Numbered from the stretch's first letter, positions 1 through 9,181 are shown. The stretch is DNA of 64,000 nucleotides from Granulicella sp. dw_53 (GCF_018449545.1 NZ_JAAVUR010000003.1:434001-498000); one strand, 5' to 3'. Program-made: numbers and translations. The notes: generated by a model not told the origin, from the letters alone.

Positions 1-82
1 GCACCAGCCATTCTCAAGCTGACAATCACTCTTAAATACGAGGAGCGGAGTCCGGCAGTTCCTCTTCCCTGCAGATAAACCA

Positions 83-160
83 CGCAAAGGATGGAATAAC
101 TTGTAACCCGTTGTGTCCTCTTTATTACATGCAAGTCCCGACCAAGCGCGCAAAGGATGG
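83..160. repeat. 12-bp direct repeat upstream of VOC gene
   Basis: The 12-mer CGCAAAGGATGG occurs at 83-94 and again at 149-160, 66 bp apart, in the leader region before the VOC gene at 261. Two copies on the same strand could be a tandem regulator site. The rest of 1-260 shows no gene that I can support. Function unknown. Confidence 0.35.
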
Positions 161-260
161 TCTCAAACGAAGTGCATCGCAGCCCTTTAAATCAGGCATC
201 CCTGACTGCAGGGACGTCTGCATCTCTATTCGAACGAAGCAATAGGAAAGAGGTTATTTT

Positions 261-839
261 ATGCAACAAGTCGAACCGCTAACAGCTCCTCCGTCCCAGG
301 AAGTATCGGACGCATTTGAATCGAGCACGCTCCCCATCTCGTCCATTGCCAACGGTTACACCCATACGGGCATTCAGCACGTCGGCTTGCATGCAAAAGA
401 TCTCGCTGCGACTGCGGAGTTTTACCGGGACCTCTTTGGCATGCAGATCGTCGGAGGCAGCACATCGGAGAATGAGCCGTTGGGCGCTACCGTGTTTCTC
501 AGTAGCCGCCCCGGACAGGAGTCCCATGAGATCGCCCTCTTCGCGAAAGAGGAGTACAAGCACAGCGCCTTCAAGATGTCGTCCTTGGCAGATCTCCAGT
601 CGTTTCATCGCCGCTGCTCTGAATTAGAACTCCCCATCAGGGTAACCGCGAACCATGGAGTATCCTTCGCCTTGTATCTCGAAGACCCGAGTGGAAACCT
701 GATCGAGGTCTACTGGCCTACCGGAGTCGAGCTGAAACAACCTCTTATGATCCCAGTCGATCTGACCTTGACCGAAAAAGAGCTCATGGCAAAGCTCGAT
801 GAACTCTCCGCATCAGTGCCATCTGAATCCGCGTCGTAA
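261..839 (+). CDS. VOC (glyoxalase/dioxygenase-fold) family protein
   Basis: A 192-residue protein with one vicinal-oxygen-chelate domain at about residues 38-155. The N-terminal metal-ligand region reads GIQHVGLHAKDL (His), followed by the family-typical TAEFYRDLFGMQ. The C-terminal strand GNLIEVYW carries the usual metal-ligand Glu. An N-terminal extension of about 35 residues and a C-terminal tail of about 35 residues are not part of the fold. Family members are metal-dependent lyases, isomerases, dioxygenases or binding proteins, and the substrate cannot be read from this sequence. The start has AAAGAGG about 8 nt upstream. The gene is monocistronic; element A (928-1228) follows. Confidence 0.85.
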   Translation: MQQVEPLTAPPSQEVSDAFESSTLPISSIANGYTHTGIQHVGLHAKDLAATAEFYRDLFGMQIVGGSTSENEPLGATVFLSSRPGQESHEIALFAKEEYKHSAFKMSSLADLQSFHRRCSELELPIRVTANHGVSFALYLEDPSGNLIEVYWPTGVELKQPLMIPVDLTLTEKELMAKLDELSASVPSESAS

Positions 840-927
840 CCAAAACCTCGGTCCGAATTGGATACGACGCTAGCCCTGGAAACCCTGCAAATTGAGATAC
901 TCCTAGATAAAAGATGCGAATCTCCCA

Positions 928-1228
928 GCAAAACAGCATGTCAAGCTCCTTAAGCTGCTAAACCCAGAAGATCCAACCACTTCCATGTGGCACTTTAGTT
1001 TTCGACGCCTGACTATAATTGAAGTAGAAGAGAAAACCCAACGGCTGCACAGGCGGAAGCCTTGCAGCCGTTGCATTTAACCGAACTATCGAAAGGAGGC
1101 CCTAACCCACGCTGGCTGACGTATTTGGACATAAGCCATTTGCAATCAACGAGCTAGCGACACTCGCGTCCTCTAACTCGATAGAACTAAACCACTTACG
1201 CCCAAATACCCCCAAGGGGGGTGGGGGG
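928..1228 (+). repeat. Structured intergenic element, copy A (candidate ncRNA or repeat family)
   Basis: Homologous to copy B at 33079-33340 in the same relative orientation. Shared parts in order are GCAAAA..GC.TGTCAAGC (928), CATGTGGCAC-T-TTAGTTTT (984-1002), a -10 hexamer TATAAT at 1014-1019 (30 nt after the start of CATGTGGCAC, the same offset as in B), a GAGAAA-AC stretch, a hairpin, GCTGAC..TATTTGGAC (1115-1130), TTGCAAT, TTA.GCCCA and a C/G-run end (1207-1228). The copy A hairpin has perfect 11-bp arms CAACGGCTGCA (1039-1049) and TGCAGCCGTTG (1063-1073). In this copy the element fills the gap before ribD, so it could act as ribD promoter and leader. Nothing else is seen in 840-1268. 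Function unknown. Confidence 0.75.
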
Positions 1229-1268
1229 TGGTAGAGAATAAACTCGAGAGCGGAAGGGTTAATACCAA

Positions 1269-2420
1269 ATGGTCGACGCAGCACAAGACGAACGCTTCAT
1301 GCAGCGAGCCCTGACCCTGGCCCAAAAGAGCATCGGTCTAGCCTCCCCGAACCCGCAGGTAGGTTGTGTCCTCACCGCCGGCGGGACAATCATCGGCGAA
1401 GGCGCTCACATCTACGACAACCGCGACCACGCCGAGATCGCCGCCCTCAAGCAAGCCGCCAGCCGCGGCATCAGCGTAGTAGGCGCAACCGCCTACGTCA
1501 CCTTGGAACCGTGCTCCCACCAGGGCCGAACCGGCCCCTGCGCCGACGCCCTCATCGCCGCCCGCATCGGCCGCTGCGTCGTCGCTACCCGCGACCCCAA
1601 CCCTCTGGTCAGCGGCCGCGGCATCTCCAAGCTCCGCGACGCAGGCATCGAAGTCACCGTCGGAGTCCTCCAGCAGCAGGCTCGCGACCTCGACGATCCC
1701 TTCGCCCACTTCATCCAGCACCATCGCCCCTTCGTCACCCTCAAAGCTGCCCTCTCCGTCGACGGCTACCTCGCTCCACCGCCCACCAACCGCCTCCCCG
1801 ACCAGCCCCACTGGATCACCGGCTCCGCAGCCCGTCACGAGGTCCAACGCCTCCGCCACGCCTCCGACGCCATCCTCACCGGAATCGGCACCGTCCTAGC
1901 CGACGACCCAGCTCTCACCGACCGCTCCACACTCCCCCGCCGGCGCCCCCTCCTCCGCGTCATCCTCGACTCCCAACTCCGCACCCCACTCACCGCGAAG
2001 CTCCTCCACCCAGCCAGCCAGGACCTCCTCATCCTCCACGCCGCCTCAGCACCCACCCAAAAGATCGAAGCACTGCAATCCGCCGGAGCCGAACTCAGCG
2101 CAATCGAAACCGAAAACGGCCACCTCAGCCTCCCCGCCGTCCTCGCCGCCTTGGCCGAGCGCAACATCCTTAGCCTCCTCCTCGAAGCCGGATCTCACCT
2201 CAACGGAGCCTTCCTCACCCAGAACCTGGTCGACAAAGTCGTTCTCTTCTACGGCGAGACCGAACTAGGCGCAGGAGCAATCCCCTTCGCCCAAGGCATA
2301 GACTCACCCTTCCTCTTCCAGCAAACCCTCCACCGCCAAACCCAAACACCCTTCGGCCCAGACGCCCAGATCACCGGCTACATCCATGATCCCTGGCCAA
2401 ACGAGCCTGCCAAACCCTGA
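1269..2420 (+). CDS. ribD: Bifunctional riboflavin biosynthesis deaminase/reductase RibD
   Basis: A 383-residue cytosolic enzyme. It deaminates 2,5-diamino-6-ribosylamino-pyrimidinone 5'-phosphate and then reduces the ribosyl side chain with NADPH (steps 2 and 3 of riboflavin synthesis from GTP). The N-terminal deaminase domain (about 8-150) has the zinc motif HAEI and PCSHQGRTGPC. The C-terminal reductase domain (about 155-375) begins RPFVTLKAALSVDGYLA and has LTGIGTVLADDPALTDR. Length is normal for the bifunctional form. The start is ATG with GGAAGGG about 12 nt upstream. It converges with ribE, with only 8 bp between the stops. No FMN riboswitch signature was seen upstream; element A occupies that gap. 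Confidence 0.95.
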   Translation: MVDAAQDERFMQRALTLAQKSIGLASPNPQVGCVLTAGGTIIGEGAHIYDNRDHAEIAALKQAASRGISVVGATAYVTLEPCSHQGRTGPCADALIAARIGRCVVATRDPNPLVSGRGISKLRDAGIEVTVGVLQQQARDLDDPFAHFIQHHRPFVTLKAALSVDGYLAPPPTNRLPDQPHWITGSAARHEVQRLRHASDAILTGIGTVLADDPALTDRSTLPRRRPLLRVILDSQLRTPLTAKLLHPASQDLLILHAASAPTQKIEALQSAGAELSAIETENGHLSLPAVLAALAERNILSLLLEAGSHLNGAFLTQNLVDKVVLFYGETELGAGAIPFAQGIDSPFLFQQTLHRQTQTPFGPDAQITGYIHDPWPNEPAKP

Positions 2421-2428
2421 ATCCCGTC

Positions 2429-3091
2429 TCAGTACCCATTGGCGAGCAGATAATGCTCAGTCAAGGTAAACTCCGCGGACTTTTGCTGACGCTCTGCATA
2501 CCGAGCCAGAACATCGGTCTCTATATTCAGTAGAGCGCCCGGAGCAAGCGTGTGAAGAGACGTCGAAGCGTAGGTGTGGGGAATGATGGCGATCTCCACA
2601 ATGTTGCCGTGAAGAGACGCCACGGTGAGAGAGATGCCCTCCACAGTAATGGAACCTTGGGAGACGACGTACTGAGCGAGAGTATCGGGAAGCTGGAGCC
2701 GAAGCCGCCAGTCGGTGGTCTCAGGAGCCTCCGGAGTGATGGGTTCGAGAGCAAGTAGCGTCGCGGTACCGTCGACATGACCCTGAACAACGTGGCCGCC
2801 AAGAGGCGAGCCCGCCGGAGTCGGGAGCTCCAGGTTGACGGTAGTGTCCTTGCGGAGCTTGGCCAGAGTGGTGCGGGAGATGGTCTCAGCGGCGAGATCG
2901 GCGGAGAAGCGCGGCGGGAAGGCATGAGGCTCGATGGACAGAGCCGTGAGGCAGACTCCGTTGACCGCGATGCTATCGCCAGTCGAAAGGCGCGCAGTAA
3001 GGGTCGGCGCGGCGATGGTGATGCGGGTCGCGCCATTGGTCGGAGTGATGTCGATGATGCTGCCGGTGGTTTCGATGAGTCCGGTGAACAT
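2429..3091 (-). CDS. ribE: Riboflavin synthase alpha subunit
   Basis: A 220-residue protein made of two similar lumazine-binding barrels, starting with the hallmark MFTGLIETTGSI. Repeat 1 has GDSIAVNGVCLT; repeat 2 begins at about residue 100 with GGHVVQGHVDGTA and has SITVEGISLT. The enzyme dismutates two 6,7-dimethyl-8-ribityllumazine molecules to riboflavin and works as a trimer. It lies downstream of rho on the same strand, but the rho terminator ends about 20 nt before its ATG. No clear Shine-Dalgarno is visible, so translation may be leaderless or depend on readthrough. Its stop is 8 bp from that of ribD on the other strand. Confidence 0.95.
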   Translation of the reverse strand: MFTGLIETTGSIIDITPTNGATRITIAAPTLTARLSTGDSIAVNGVCLTALSIEPHAFPPRFSADLAAETISRTTLAKLRKDTTVNLELPTPAGSPLGGHVVQGHVDGTATLLALEPITPEAPETTDWRLRLQLPDTLAQYVVSQGSITVEGISLTVASLHGNIVEIAIIPHTYASTSLHTLAPGALLNIETDVLARYAERQQKSAEFTLTEHYLLANGY

Positions 3092-3111
3092 AGAAACAGG
3101 GTACTACGACA

Positions 3112-3142
3112 GAAAGGCGCAGCCTTGAGGGCTGCGCCTTTC
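3112..3142 (-). terminator. Intrinsic terminator after rho
   Basis: Perfect 13-bp stem GAAAGGCGCAGCC (3112-3124) / GGCTGCGCCTTTC (3130-3142) with a 5-nt loop, about 22 nt past the rho stop. On the minus strand it is followed by a short T-rich stretch. It leaves only about 20 nt before the ribE start. Confidence 0.75.
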
Positions 3143-3164
3143 AAAATTATCCTCACGCAATAAG

Positions 3165-4415
3165 CTAAATCGAGCTCATATTGTGTAGAAACTCCTGGTT
3201 GTTCCTGGTCTTTGCCAGCTTGTCCGTAAGCAGCTCCATCGCCTCAACTGGAGACAGTGGATTCAGTACCTTGCGCAGAATCCAGGTCCGTTGCAGGTCT
3301 TCCTTCGGAATCAGCAGCTCTTCCTTACGCGTACCGGAACGCTGGATATCGATCGCTGGGAACACACGCTTATCCACCAGCTTGCGATCCAGAATCACTT
3401 CCATGTTGCCAGTTCCCTTGAACTCCTCGAAGATGACTTCGTCCATCCGCGAACCTGTATCGACCAGCGCAGTCGCAATGATCGTGAGCGAACCGCCCTC
3501 CTCGATATTGCGCGCCGCACCGAAGAACCGCTTCGGACGCTGCAGCGCGTTCGAGTCCACACCGCCTGAGAGCACCTTGCCCGAAGGCGGAACGATCGTG
3601 TTGTAAGCCCGCGCCAGACGCGTGATCGAGTCCAGCAGAATCACCACATCGCGCTTGTGCTCCACCAACCGCTTGGCCTTTTCGATCACCATCTCGGCGA
3701 CCTGTACGTGGCGCGCAGCCGGCTCGTCGAAGGTCGAGGAGATCACCTCACCCTTGACCGAACGCTGCATATCCGTAACTTCTTCCGGACGTTCGTCGAT
3801 CAGCAGGACGATCAGCACCACCTCTGGATGATTCGCCGTGATGCTATTGGCAATCGACTGCAGCAGCATCGTCTTACCGGTCCGCGGCGGAGCCACGATC
3901 AACCCGCGCTGTCCCTTGCCCACTGGTGTCAGAAGATCCATCACACGGCCGGAGATGTGCTCACGAACCGTCTCCATCTTGACCCGCTCCTGAGCATACA
4001 GAGGAGTCAGATTGTCGAAGAGGATCTTGTTGCGCGTCTCTTCGGGCGACTCAAAGTTGATCGCCTCAATCTTCACCAGCGCAAAATACTTTTCACCCTC
4101 ATGCGGCGGCCGGACATTACCGCTGATCGTGTCGCCCGTCTTCAGGTCGAACTTGCGTATCTGCGACGGCGAGACGTAAATATCGTCCGGACCCGGCAGA
4201 TAGTTATAGTCCGGCGACCGCAGGAACCCGTAGCCGTCGGGCAGGATCTCCAGGACACCTTCCGCGAAGATGTGTCCTTCCTTCTCGCTCTGCGCTTGCA
4301 GAATCTTGAAGATGAGGTCCTGTTTTCGGAGACCGCTCGTCCCGGCGATGTCGAGACCGCGTGCGAGCTTGCTCAGCTCCGCAATGTTATGTTCTTTCAG
4401 CTCAGAAATAGTCAT
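3165..4415 (-). CDS. rho: Transcription termination factor Rho
   Basis: A 416-residue hexameric RNA-dependent ATPase/translocase that releases transcripts. Order of parts: a Rho_N helical domain (residues 1-45, [20 protein letters not shown]), a cold-shock-like primary RNA-binding domain (about 50-125, [20 protein letters not shown]) and a RecA-like motor. Walker A is PPRTGKTML and the Walker [13 protein letters not shown] region is intact. The Q/R-loop segments follow. Length is normal for a Rho without the long N-terminal inserts seen in some high-GC phyla. Start ATG at 4415. rpoZ lies upstream on the same strand but has its own terminator, so rho probably has its own promoter in the 4416-4557 gap. 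Confidence 0.97.
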   Translation of the reverse strand: MTISELKEHNIAELSKLARGLDIAGTSGLRKQDLIFKILQAQSEKEGHIFAEGVLEILPDGYGFLRSPDYNYLPGPDDIYVSPSQIRKFDLKTGDTISGNVRPPHEGEKYFALVKIEAINFESPEETRNKILFDNLTPLYAQERVKMETVREHISGRVMDLLTPVGKGQRGLIVAPPRTGKTMLLQSIANSITANHPEVVLIVLLIDERPEEVTDMQRSVKGEVISSTFDEPAARHVQVAEMVIEKAKRLVEHKRDVVILLDSITRLARAYNTIVPPSGKVLSGGVDSNALQRPKRFFGAARNIEEGGSLTIIATALVDTGSRMDEVIFEEFKGTGNMEVILDRKLVDKRVFPAIDIQRSGTRKEELLIPKEDLQRTWILRKVLNPLSPVEAMELLTDKLAKTRNNQEFLHNMSSI

Positions 4416-4557
4416 GTTGTACCTAACGGTTGTCTTTGGGGGATAGGAAGCAAAGGCGGGATTCTGCGTGACGAGGGGGTCTTGCGGAAGGCCAGAATGT
4501 AGGGGGAAAGTGAAGTGCGGGGATATACCAGTTGCTACATATTACGTGTTTGACTCT

Positions 4558-4592
4558 AAAAAAGGAAACTGCCGCGCATTAAGCTGCGCGGC
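4558..4592 (-). terminator. Intrinsic terminator overlapping the rpoZ 3' end
   Basis: Stem GCCGCGC (4571-4577) / GCGCGGC (4586-4592), followed on the minus strand by AGTTTCC and a T6 run (4563-4558). The rpoZ stop codon lies in the loop, so the 3' stem arm and T-tract are just past the gene. Confidence 0.8.
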
Positions 4593-4800
4593 GTTCTGCC
4601 ACCTGAACTTTTTCGACCACGGCTTCGCCAGGCTCATCCATCGGAATGGTGTCCTTGAAGCGATCTAGAACCTCATTCGTCGTATCCTGCAAACGAGTGT
4701 TCGGCTTGTGCAACTTCCGAGTCGCCTTCGAGGCGAGTTGACACAGCTCATAACGGTTGTTCACGTGCGTAAGAGCTCCAAAAATAAGATCTGAGCGCAT
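4579..4800 (-). CDS. rpoZ: DNA-directed RNA polymerase omega subunit
   Basis: A 73-residue protein recognised as omega from MRSDLIFGALTHVNNRYELC and QLASKATRKLHKPN, which match the N-terminal helix and conserved A-R motif region of RpoZ. Omega clamps beta-prime and aids polymerase assembly. The C-terminus is acidic and then Arg/Ala rich, as often seen. The start is ATG with AAAGGAG 5-6 nt upstream. It is monocistronic: an intrinsic terminator overlaps the stop codon and an AT-rich 480-bp spacer lies upstream. Confidence 0.88.
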   Translation of the reverse strand: MRSDLIFGALTHVNNRYELCQLASKATRKLHKPNTRLQDTTNEVLDRFKDTIPMDEPGEAVVEKVQVAERRAA

Positions 4801-5283
4801 AAATCTCCTTTCAACTTTTTGATCGGGCCTGAAGCGCTATGCTCTTAGCCTTTAAATATTTAGGTAAACGAGTCGCTTTACCCATGTCCTTACGGTGTAG
4901 CTCTTCAGGTACGTGATGACATAGACATTAGACGTCTGAAAAGCATAGAACGACCCCACTAAAGTACAAAAAAATGGAATCATCCATTATTCAGATTGAT
5001 CGCGTCCGGCTGCGAACATACATGACCATTCGCTCTAACGCCGTCGCAGCTGGCGATATCCGCTAATAGAAATGAATATTCTTCCTGGAATGAATAAGAT
5101 AGAGAAACTCGAATTCAACCAGCTTCTATTGGTTTTAGCGTGTGCTTCAACATACTGATCTTCGGCACTCATGCAAAGTAAATGGTCCGAAGCCCAAAGG
5201 TCAATCCTTTTTATGGGAACTAGTAAAAATTATATCCCAGAAATGGAATTCTCGCCGGCAGATTCCCTCCTAGTTTTACCTCA
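4801..5283. other. AT-rich intergenic spacer, no gene supported
   Basis: About 480 bp between yifB and rpoZ (both minus strand), clearly more AT-rich than the flanks. It should hold the rpoZ promoter near 4820-4900. I see no credible ORF, tRNA, strong hairpin or repeat in the rest. Confidence 0.6.
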
Positions 5284-6876
5284 TCAGGACCAATAGCTGC
5301 GGTCGAGCGTTCGGTACTGAATCGCCTCCGCAATATGCTTCACTGAGATGTCTCGTTCTGCTCCAAGATCGGCAATCGTCCGTGCCACCTTTAATATCCG
5401 GTCATGGGCCCGGGCGCTCAAACCCTGCTGCTGCATCGCCCTCTCTAACAATCGATCCGCATCGCTGGACAACTCGCAATACATACGAATCTGCTGTGTG
5501 CTCATCTGTGAGTTCGAAAATATGGGCCGCGCCGCTGCCCTCGCCGTTCCCTTCGTCCTCTCTCCCTCTACCGTGAACCGCTCATACTGGCGCTCCCGGG
5601 CCCCCAGGACCCGCGCCCGAATCTCCGCCGATCCCTCGGCAGCCGTTCCGCCCCGTAACTCCTTGTACTGCACCGCCGGAACCTCGAGGTGAATGTCGAT
5701 CCGATCGAGCAGCGGCCCGCTCACCTTGCTCACATACCTTTGAATCATCGGCGGAGTGCACATACACTCCCGGCTCTTGTCATTGAAGTATCCGCACGGA
5801 CAGGGGTTCATCGCCGCCGCCAGCATAAATCGCGCCGGAAAGCTCAGGCTCATCGCCGCTCGGGCAATCGTCACCGTCCCGTCCTCCAGAGGCTGCCGCA
5901 GCACCTCCAGCACATTTCGCGGAAACTCCGGCAGCTCGTCCAAAAAGAGCAGGCCGTTATGAGCCAGACTTACCTCTCCCGGCCTCGGAATCATTCCTCC
6001 ACCGATCAATCCGGCGTCCGAGATCGTGTGATGAGGCGAACGAAAGGGACGATGCGTCACCAGCCCCAACTCCGCATCCAGCACCCCTGCGACAGAGTGG
6101 ATCTTCGTCGTCTCCAACGCCTCCTCAAATCGCAGCGGAGCAAGAATGGACGGCAGCCGCTTCGCCAGCATCGTCTTGCCGGAGCCCGGAGGCCCAATCA
6201 TAAGTACGTTGTGACCGCCAGCCGCTGCGACCTCCAAGGCACGCTTCGCCACATGTTGGCCGCGCACATCCTTGAAGTCATGCTGGAAGTGCTGCATCTC
6301 GTCCAGCAGATCGGTTGTATTCACCGCCAGCGGCTTTGCCGCCAGCGTCCCGAAAGAGGCCGAGTTCAGAAGCTCCCGCACCTCCAGGAGCGTCTGCACT
6401 GGATAGACATTGACTCCCTCCACCACCGCCGCCTCGCGAGCATTGCTCGCCGGGATGATGAGGTTCCGTATCCCCTTGGCTCGTGCTGCAACCGCAATCG
6501 GCAACATCCCCTGCAGCGCCCGCAGGCTCCCATCGAGCCCGAGCTCCCCCACCAACAGGTAATCGCTCAGATCCTTGGCATGCAGCGCCCCATACGCCCC
6601 TAAGATCCCGATTGCGATGGGAAGATCGAAGCCCGACCCTTCTTTCTTCAGGTCAGCCGGAGCAAGATTAATTGTGATCCGCGTGGTTGGTATATCGAAA
6701 CCGGAGTTCTTAATCGCAGATCGCACCCGGTCGCGACTCTCACGCACCGCCGCATCTGGAAGTCCCACCGTACTGAAGATCTCTTTTTCCAGCCGAACGC
6801 CGGAGTAGTCGATCTCAACATCAATAATGTGCGCGTCGATCCCGTAGACCGCCGCGCTTCGAGCCTTGAAAAGCAT
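5284..6876 (-). CDS. YifB/ComM family Mg-chelatase-like AAA+ ATPase
   Basis: A 530-residue protein. ComM is a hexameric helicase that aids branch migration of incoming DNA in natural transformation; YifB homologues are very widespread. The N-terminal lon-protease-like ChlI domain (about 15-170) has [16 protein letters not shown] and [19 protein letters not shown]. The AAA+ module has Walker [16 protein letters not shown] and [17 protein letters not shown], and a Cys cluster [15 protein letters not shown] is present. The C-terminal lid begins near the last 100 residues. I chose ATG at 6876 because the homologous N-terminus [14 protein letters not shown] starts there; a longer frame to 6981 adds 35 unrelated residues and would touch the divergent gene. 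Confidence 0.93.
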   Translation of the reverse strand: MLFKARSAAVYGIDAHIIDVEIDYSGVRLEKEIFSTVGLPDAAVRESRDRVRSAIKNSGFDIPTTRITINLAPADLKKEGSGFDLPIAIGILGAYGALHAKDLSDYLLVGELGLDGSLRALQGMLPIAVAARAKGIRNLIIPASNAREAAVVEGVNVYPVQTLLEVRELLNSASFGTLAAKPLAVNTTDLLDEMQHFQHDFKDVRGQHVAKRALEVAAAGGHNVLMIGPPGSGKTMLAKRLPSILAPLRFEEALETTKIHSVAGVLDAELGLVTHRPFRSPHHTISDAGLIGGGMIPRPGEVSLAHNGLLFLDELPEFPRNVLEVLRQPLEDGTVTIARAAMSLSFPARFMLAAAMNPCPCGYFNDKSRECMCTPPMIQRYVSKVSGPLLDRIDIHLEVPAVQYKELRGGTAAEGSAEIRARVLGARERQYERFTVEGERTKGTARAAARPIFSNSQMSTQQIRMYCELSSDADRLLERAMQQQGLSARAHDRILKVARTIADLGAERDISVKHIAEAIQYRTLDRSYWS

Positions 6877-6980
6877 AGTGAGCCTGTTGCAACCTTGAGG
6901 CAGAAAGATTTCGGCGAGTATAGCATTCCATCCGCTATAACTCAGGAAGTACATCTCGCAGGCCCGGAGCACCTCTAGCA

Positions 6981-8024
6981 ATGTCTAAATACAGCACGCC
7001 GTTTCGCACGACCCGCATCAACTCCCTTCTTCCTGTCCTTGTCACTTGCCTGCTGCTTGCCCAGATCACGCTCCCAGCTTCGGCCCTCGCTCAAACTCCT
7101 GCTTCTACGCAGATCCCAAACCCTCCCGCCAAGGATCCCGACGGCCAGATCGTCACCTCAGGCTCCTCCGCCACTCCATCCGCTACAAGCGATGACGTCC
7201 CCGCTCCACCCCACAACCCCGATGCCACCCCCGCCCAGAAGGCCGACGAAGCCTGGTCGATCCTCAATAGCGCCGCCACCGACCCCAAGCATCCCGATCT
7301 GCGTATCCAGGCCCTCGCCGCCCTCGGCACGATGGGAACCGATCCTCGCAGCACTAAACGCATCTCAGCCGCCATGGACGACAAAGAGCTCGACGTCCGC
7401 ACCGCAGCCATCCTCGCAGCTGGCGAGACCAAGAACCGAAATCTCACCACCGATATACGCACCATGCTCGACGATAAGGAGCCTCAAGTCGCCTTCGCCG
7501 CCGCCGTCACCCTCTGGAAGATGAACGACCGCTCCGGCGAAGATATCCTCCTCGCGGTCGTCGAAGGCGACCGCAGCGCCAACCCTACTCTGGTCAACGG
7601 TGCGCGCCATAGCATGAGCCGCAGCCTCCGCCACCCCACCGATATCGCCCGCCTGGGAGCTCTCCAAGGGGCGTCCATGCTCCTGGGCCCCTTCGGCTTC
7701 GGCATCACCGCCTACGAGTACATGCGCAAGAACGGTGGCGACACCTCCCGCGTCACCGCCATCGAACAGGTCTCGCAGGAGAAGACCGGTCCCATCCGCC
7801 AGGAACTTATCGCCGCCCTCGGCGACAAGGACCTCGCCGTCCGCGCCGCTGCCGCTAAGGCTCTCGGCACCTACCACGACCGCACCGTCGGCGACGACCT
7901 CTTCAACCTCTTCATCGACCCGAAGCCCCCGGTCAGGTTTACCGCCGCCGCCGCTTACCTCAACTCCATGCAGGCCGGTCCTCCAAGCCGAAAGGCATCT
8001 CCAACCGCGACCAAACGTAATTAG
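6981..8024 (+). CDS. Exported HEAT-repeat protein
   Basis: A 347-residue protein. Residues about 12-38 form a Sec signal peptide ([23 protein letters not shown]). A Pro/Ser/Thr-rich linker follows to about residue 85. From about residue 90 there are tandem helical HEAT/PBS-lyase-like repeats, for example [35 protein letters not shown] and [15 protein letters not shown]. Such repeats make protein-binding solenoids; no catalytic motif is visible. It is divergent from yifB and convergent with the Spy-like gene at 8061. Probably a periplasmic scaffold or binding protein; partner unknown. Confidence 0.75.
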   Translation: MSKYSTPFRTTRINSLLPVLVTCLLLAQITLPASALAQTPASTQIPNPPAKDPDGQIVTSGSSATPSATSDDVPAPPHNPDATPAQKADEAWSILNSAATDPKHPDLRIQALAALGTMGTDPRSTKRISAAMDDKELDVRTAAILAAGETKNRNLTTDIRTMLDDKEPQVAFAAAVTLWKMNDRSGEDILLAVVEGDRSANPTLVNGARHSMSRSLRHPTDIARLGALQGASMLLGPFGFGITAYEYMRKNGGDTSRVTAIEQVSQEKTGPIRQELIAALGDKDLAVRAAAAKALGTYHDRTVGDDLFNLFIDPKPPVRFTAAAAYLNSMQAGPPSRKASPTATKRN

Positions 8025-8060
8025 CCGAGATGGGTTCCCTCCGGCGAATCGGTTCCAAAC

Positions 8061-8651
8061 TTATTCGTCGGGGGGCTGCTCGCGAAACTTCTCCATACGT
8101 GCAATCTGATCGGCGTCCATCTCCTGCCGAACCTGCAGAAGCATATGAGCATTTGCCTTCTCCAGTGACGCCCGGGCCTGCGCCACCGCTTCGATACCAG
8201 CAAAGATCCGCGCCTCATCGGGCTTCGGCTGCTTGGTCAGCGTCTCCAGCCGCGATTCCTCCTTCTGGAGAGCCTTGTAGCTCTCCAGAATGGAGCCCTT
8301 GCTCATGTTGAATACAGCATCCATCTTCTTCTGCTGATCTTTACGCAACCCCAGGCTCTTGGCGAAGCTTTTGTTGTCCCACCATCTTCCAGGAGGCCCC
8401 AGTTGCAGACCACCCCGCATGGTGCTGTTCGTCCCATTTGCCCCTGAGTTGGGACCAGGCAGCCCGCCTCGCCCATTCTGCGACGGCTCACCCGGAAAGC
8501 CTAGGTGCGGTTGTCCCAGCGAAGGCCCACCTCCCATCGGATGCCCCATCCCACCCCCACCGCCGGGTCCCCTTCCTTGCGCAAGCGCAGCCACCCCTGT
8601 CAACGTCAGACAGGAGCAGAGCAGCATTGCGGGAAGTGGGCATGTCTTCAT
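8061..8651 (-). CDS. Periplasmic Spy/CpxP-like (LTXXQ-type) protein
   Basis: A 196-residue protein with a signal peptide (about 1-25, ending VAALAQ). A Gly/Pro/Asn-rich low-complexity segment covers about 26-88. A C-terminal all-helical charged region follows, with LGLRKDQQKKMDAVFNMSKG and ASLEKANAHMLLQVRQEMD. This resembles the helical hairpin of CpxP/Spy and heavy-metal-resistance periplasmic proteins. It is the third gene of a cassette: its ATG overlaps the anti-sigma stop (ATGA, 8648-8651). Inference: an envelope-stress chaperone or sensor tied to the sigma/anti-sigma pair. Confidence 0.6.
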   Translation of the reverse strand: MKTCPLPAMLLCSCLTLTGVAALAQGRGPGGGGGMGHPMGGGPSLGQPHLGFPGEPSQNGRGGLPGPNSGANGTNSTMRGGLQLGPPGRWWDNKSFAKSLGLRKDQQKKMDAVFNMSKGSILESYKALQKEESRLETLTKQPKPDEARIFAGIEAVAQARASLEKANAHMLLQVRQEMDADQIARMEKFREQPPDE

Positions 8652-9181
8652 GGATTCCTCGACTCCCCTTGTGGTCTGGATGGATCGGACGCATCCGACA
8701 CCAAGCCGTACTCCTCAACAGGAGAGCGGCCATAGTCCCGGATCGCGAGATCGACCTCCGTCAAAAGTTTATTGTCCTGCGCAATCTGCGCCTCGGAGTC
8801 CTCTTGCAAGGCAACCGCCGCTGTAAGAGTTGCCGCAGCATCACTGCGATCCCGGTGCGAGTAGAAAGCTAATCCGCATACCAGCATAAGACAGGCCGCC
8901 AACGCCCACGAGGCCACTGCAAACAGACGGCGATCGCTTCGAGCAGGCAGTCCACCGCTCCCCTCCACCAAGTTCATCCACGCGCGAGACTCCCCCCACG
9001 CCAGCGTTACGGCATTGAAGCTGCCGACCGCGGCCCCGAATCGCTCCAGCTCTTCCTTGCAGATCGAGCAGTGCGATAGATGAACAGAGACCTTTGCGCT
9101 GGATTGAGCGCCCATCAGGCACTCCGTCATCTGCTCCTCACTGAGATGGCTGCGAACGTCGATGGCTTGGACTGGATTCAT
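8648..9181 (-). CDS. Membrane zinc-binding anti-sigma factor
   Basis: A 177-residue protein. The cytoplasmic N-terminus carries the zinc anti-sigma (ZAS) signature HLSHCSIC (HxxxCxxC) at about residues 34-41, with an upstream His at about 12. One transmembrane helix lies at about 90-112 (LFAVASWALAACLMLVCGLAFYS), followed by a periplasmic tail of about 65 residues. It overlaps the sigma gene (ATGA at 9178-9181) and the downstream Spy-like gene (8648-8651), so the three should be translationally coupled. Role inferred: it sequesters the ECF sigma factor at the membrane until a signal arrives. Confidence 0.8.
   Translation of the reverse strand: MNPVQAIDVRSHLSEEQMTECLMGAQSSAKVSVHLSHCSICKEELERFGAAVGSFNAVTLAWGESRAWMNLVEGSGGLPARSDRRLFAVASWALAACLMLVCGLAFYSHRDRSDAAATLTAAVALQEDSEAQIAQDNKLLTEVDLAIRDYGRSPVEEYGLVSDASDPSRPQGESRNP

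Noticed and set aside
984-1002. Sigma-54 promoter at TGGCAC in elements A and B
   Set aside because: The -24 GG is present but the -12 position reads TT instead of GC in both copies, while a -10-like hexamer fits at a constant offset.
840-1268. FMN riboswitch before ribD
   Set aside because: The characteristic GGGGCGGGGUGAAAUUCCC-type core is missing; the gap is filled by element A.
1102-1284. 60-codon minus-strand frame in the ribD upstream gap
   Set aside because: Lies within the structured element A and its G/C-run; no ribosome site or homology.
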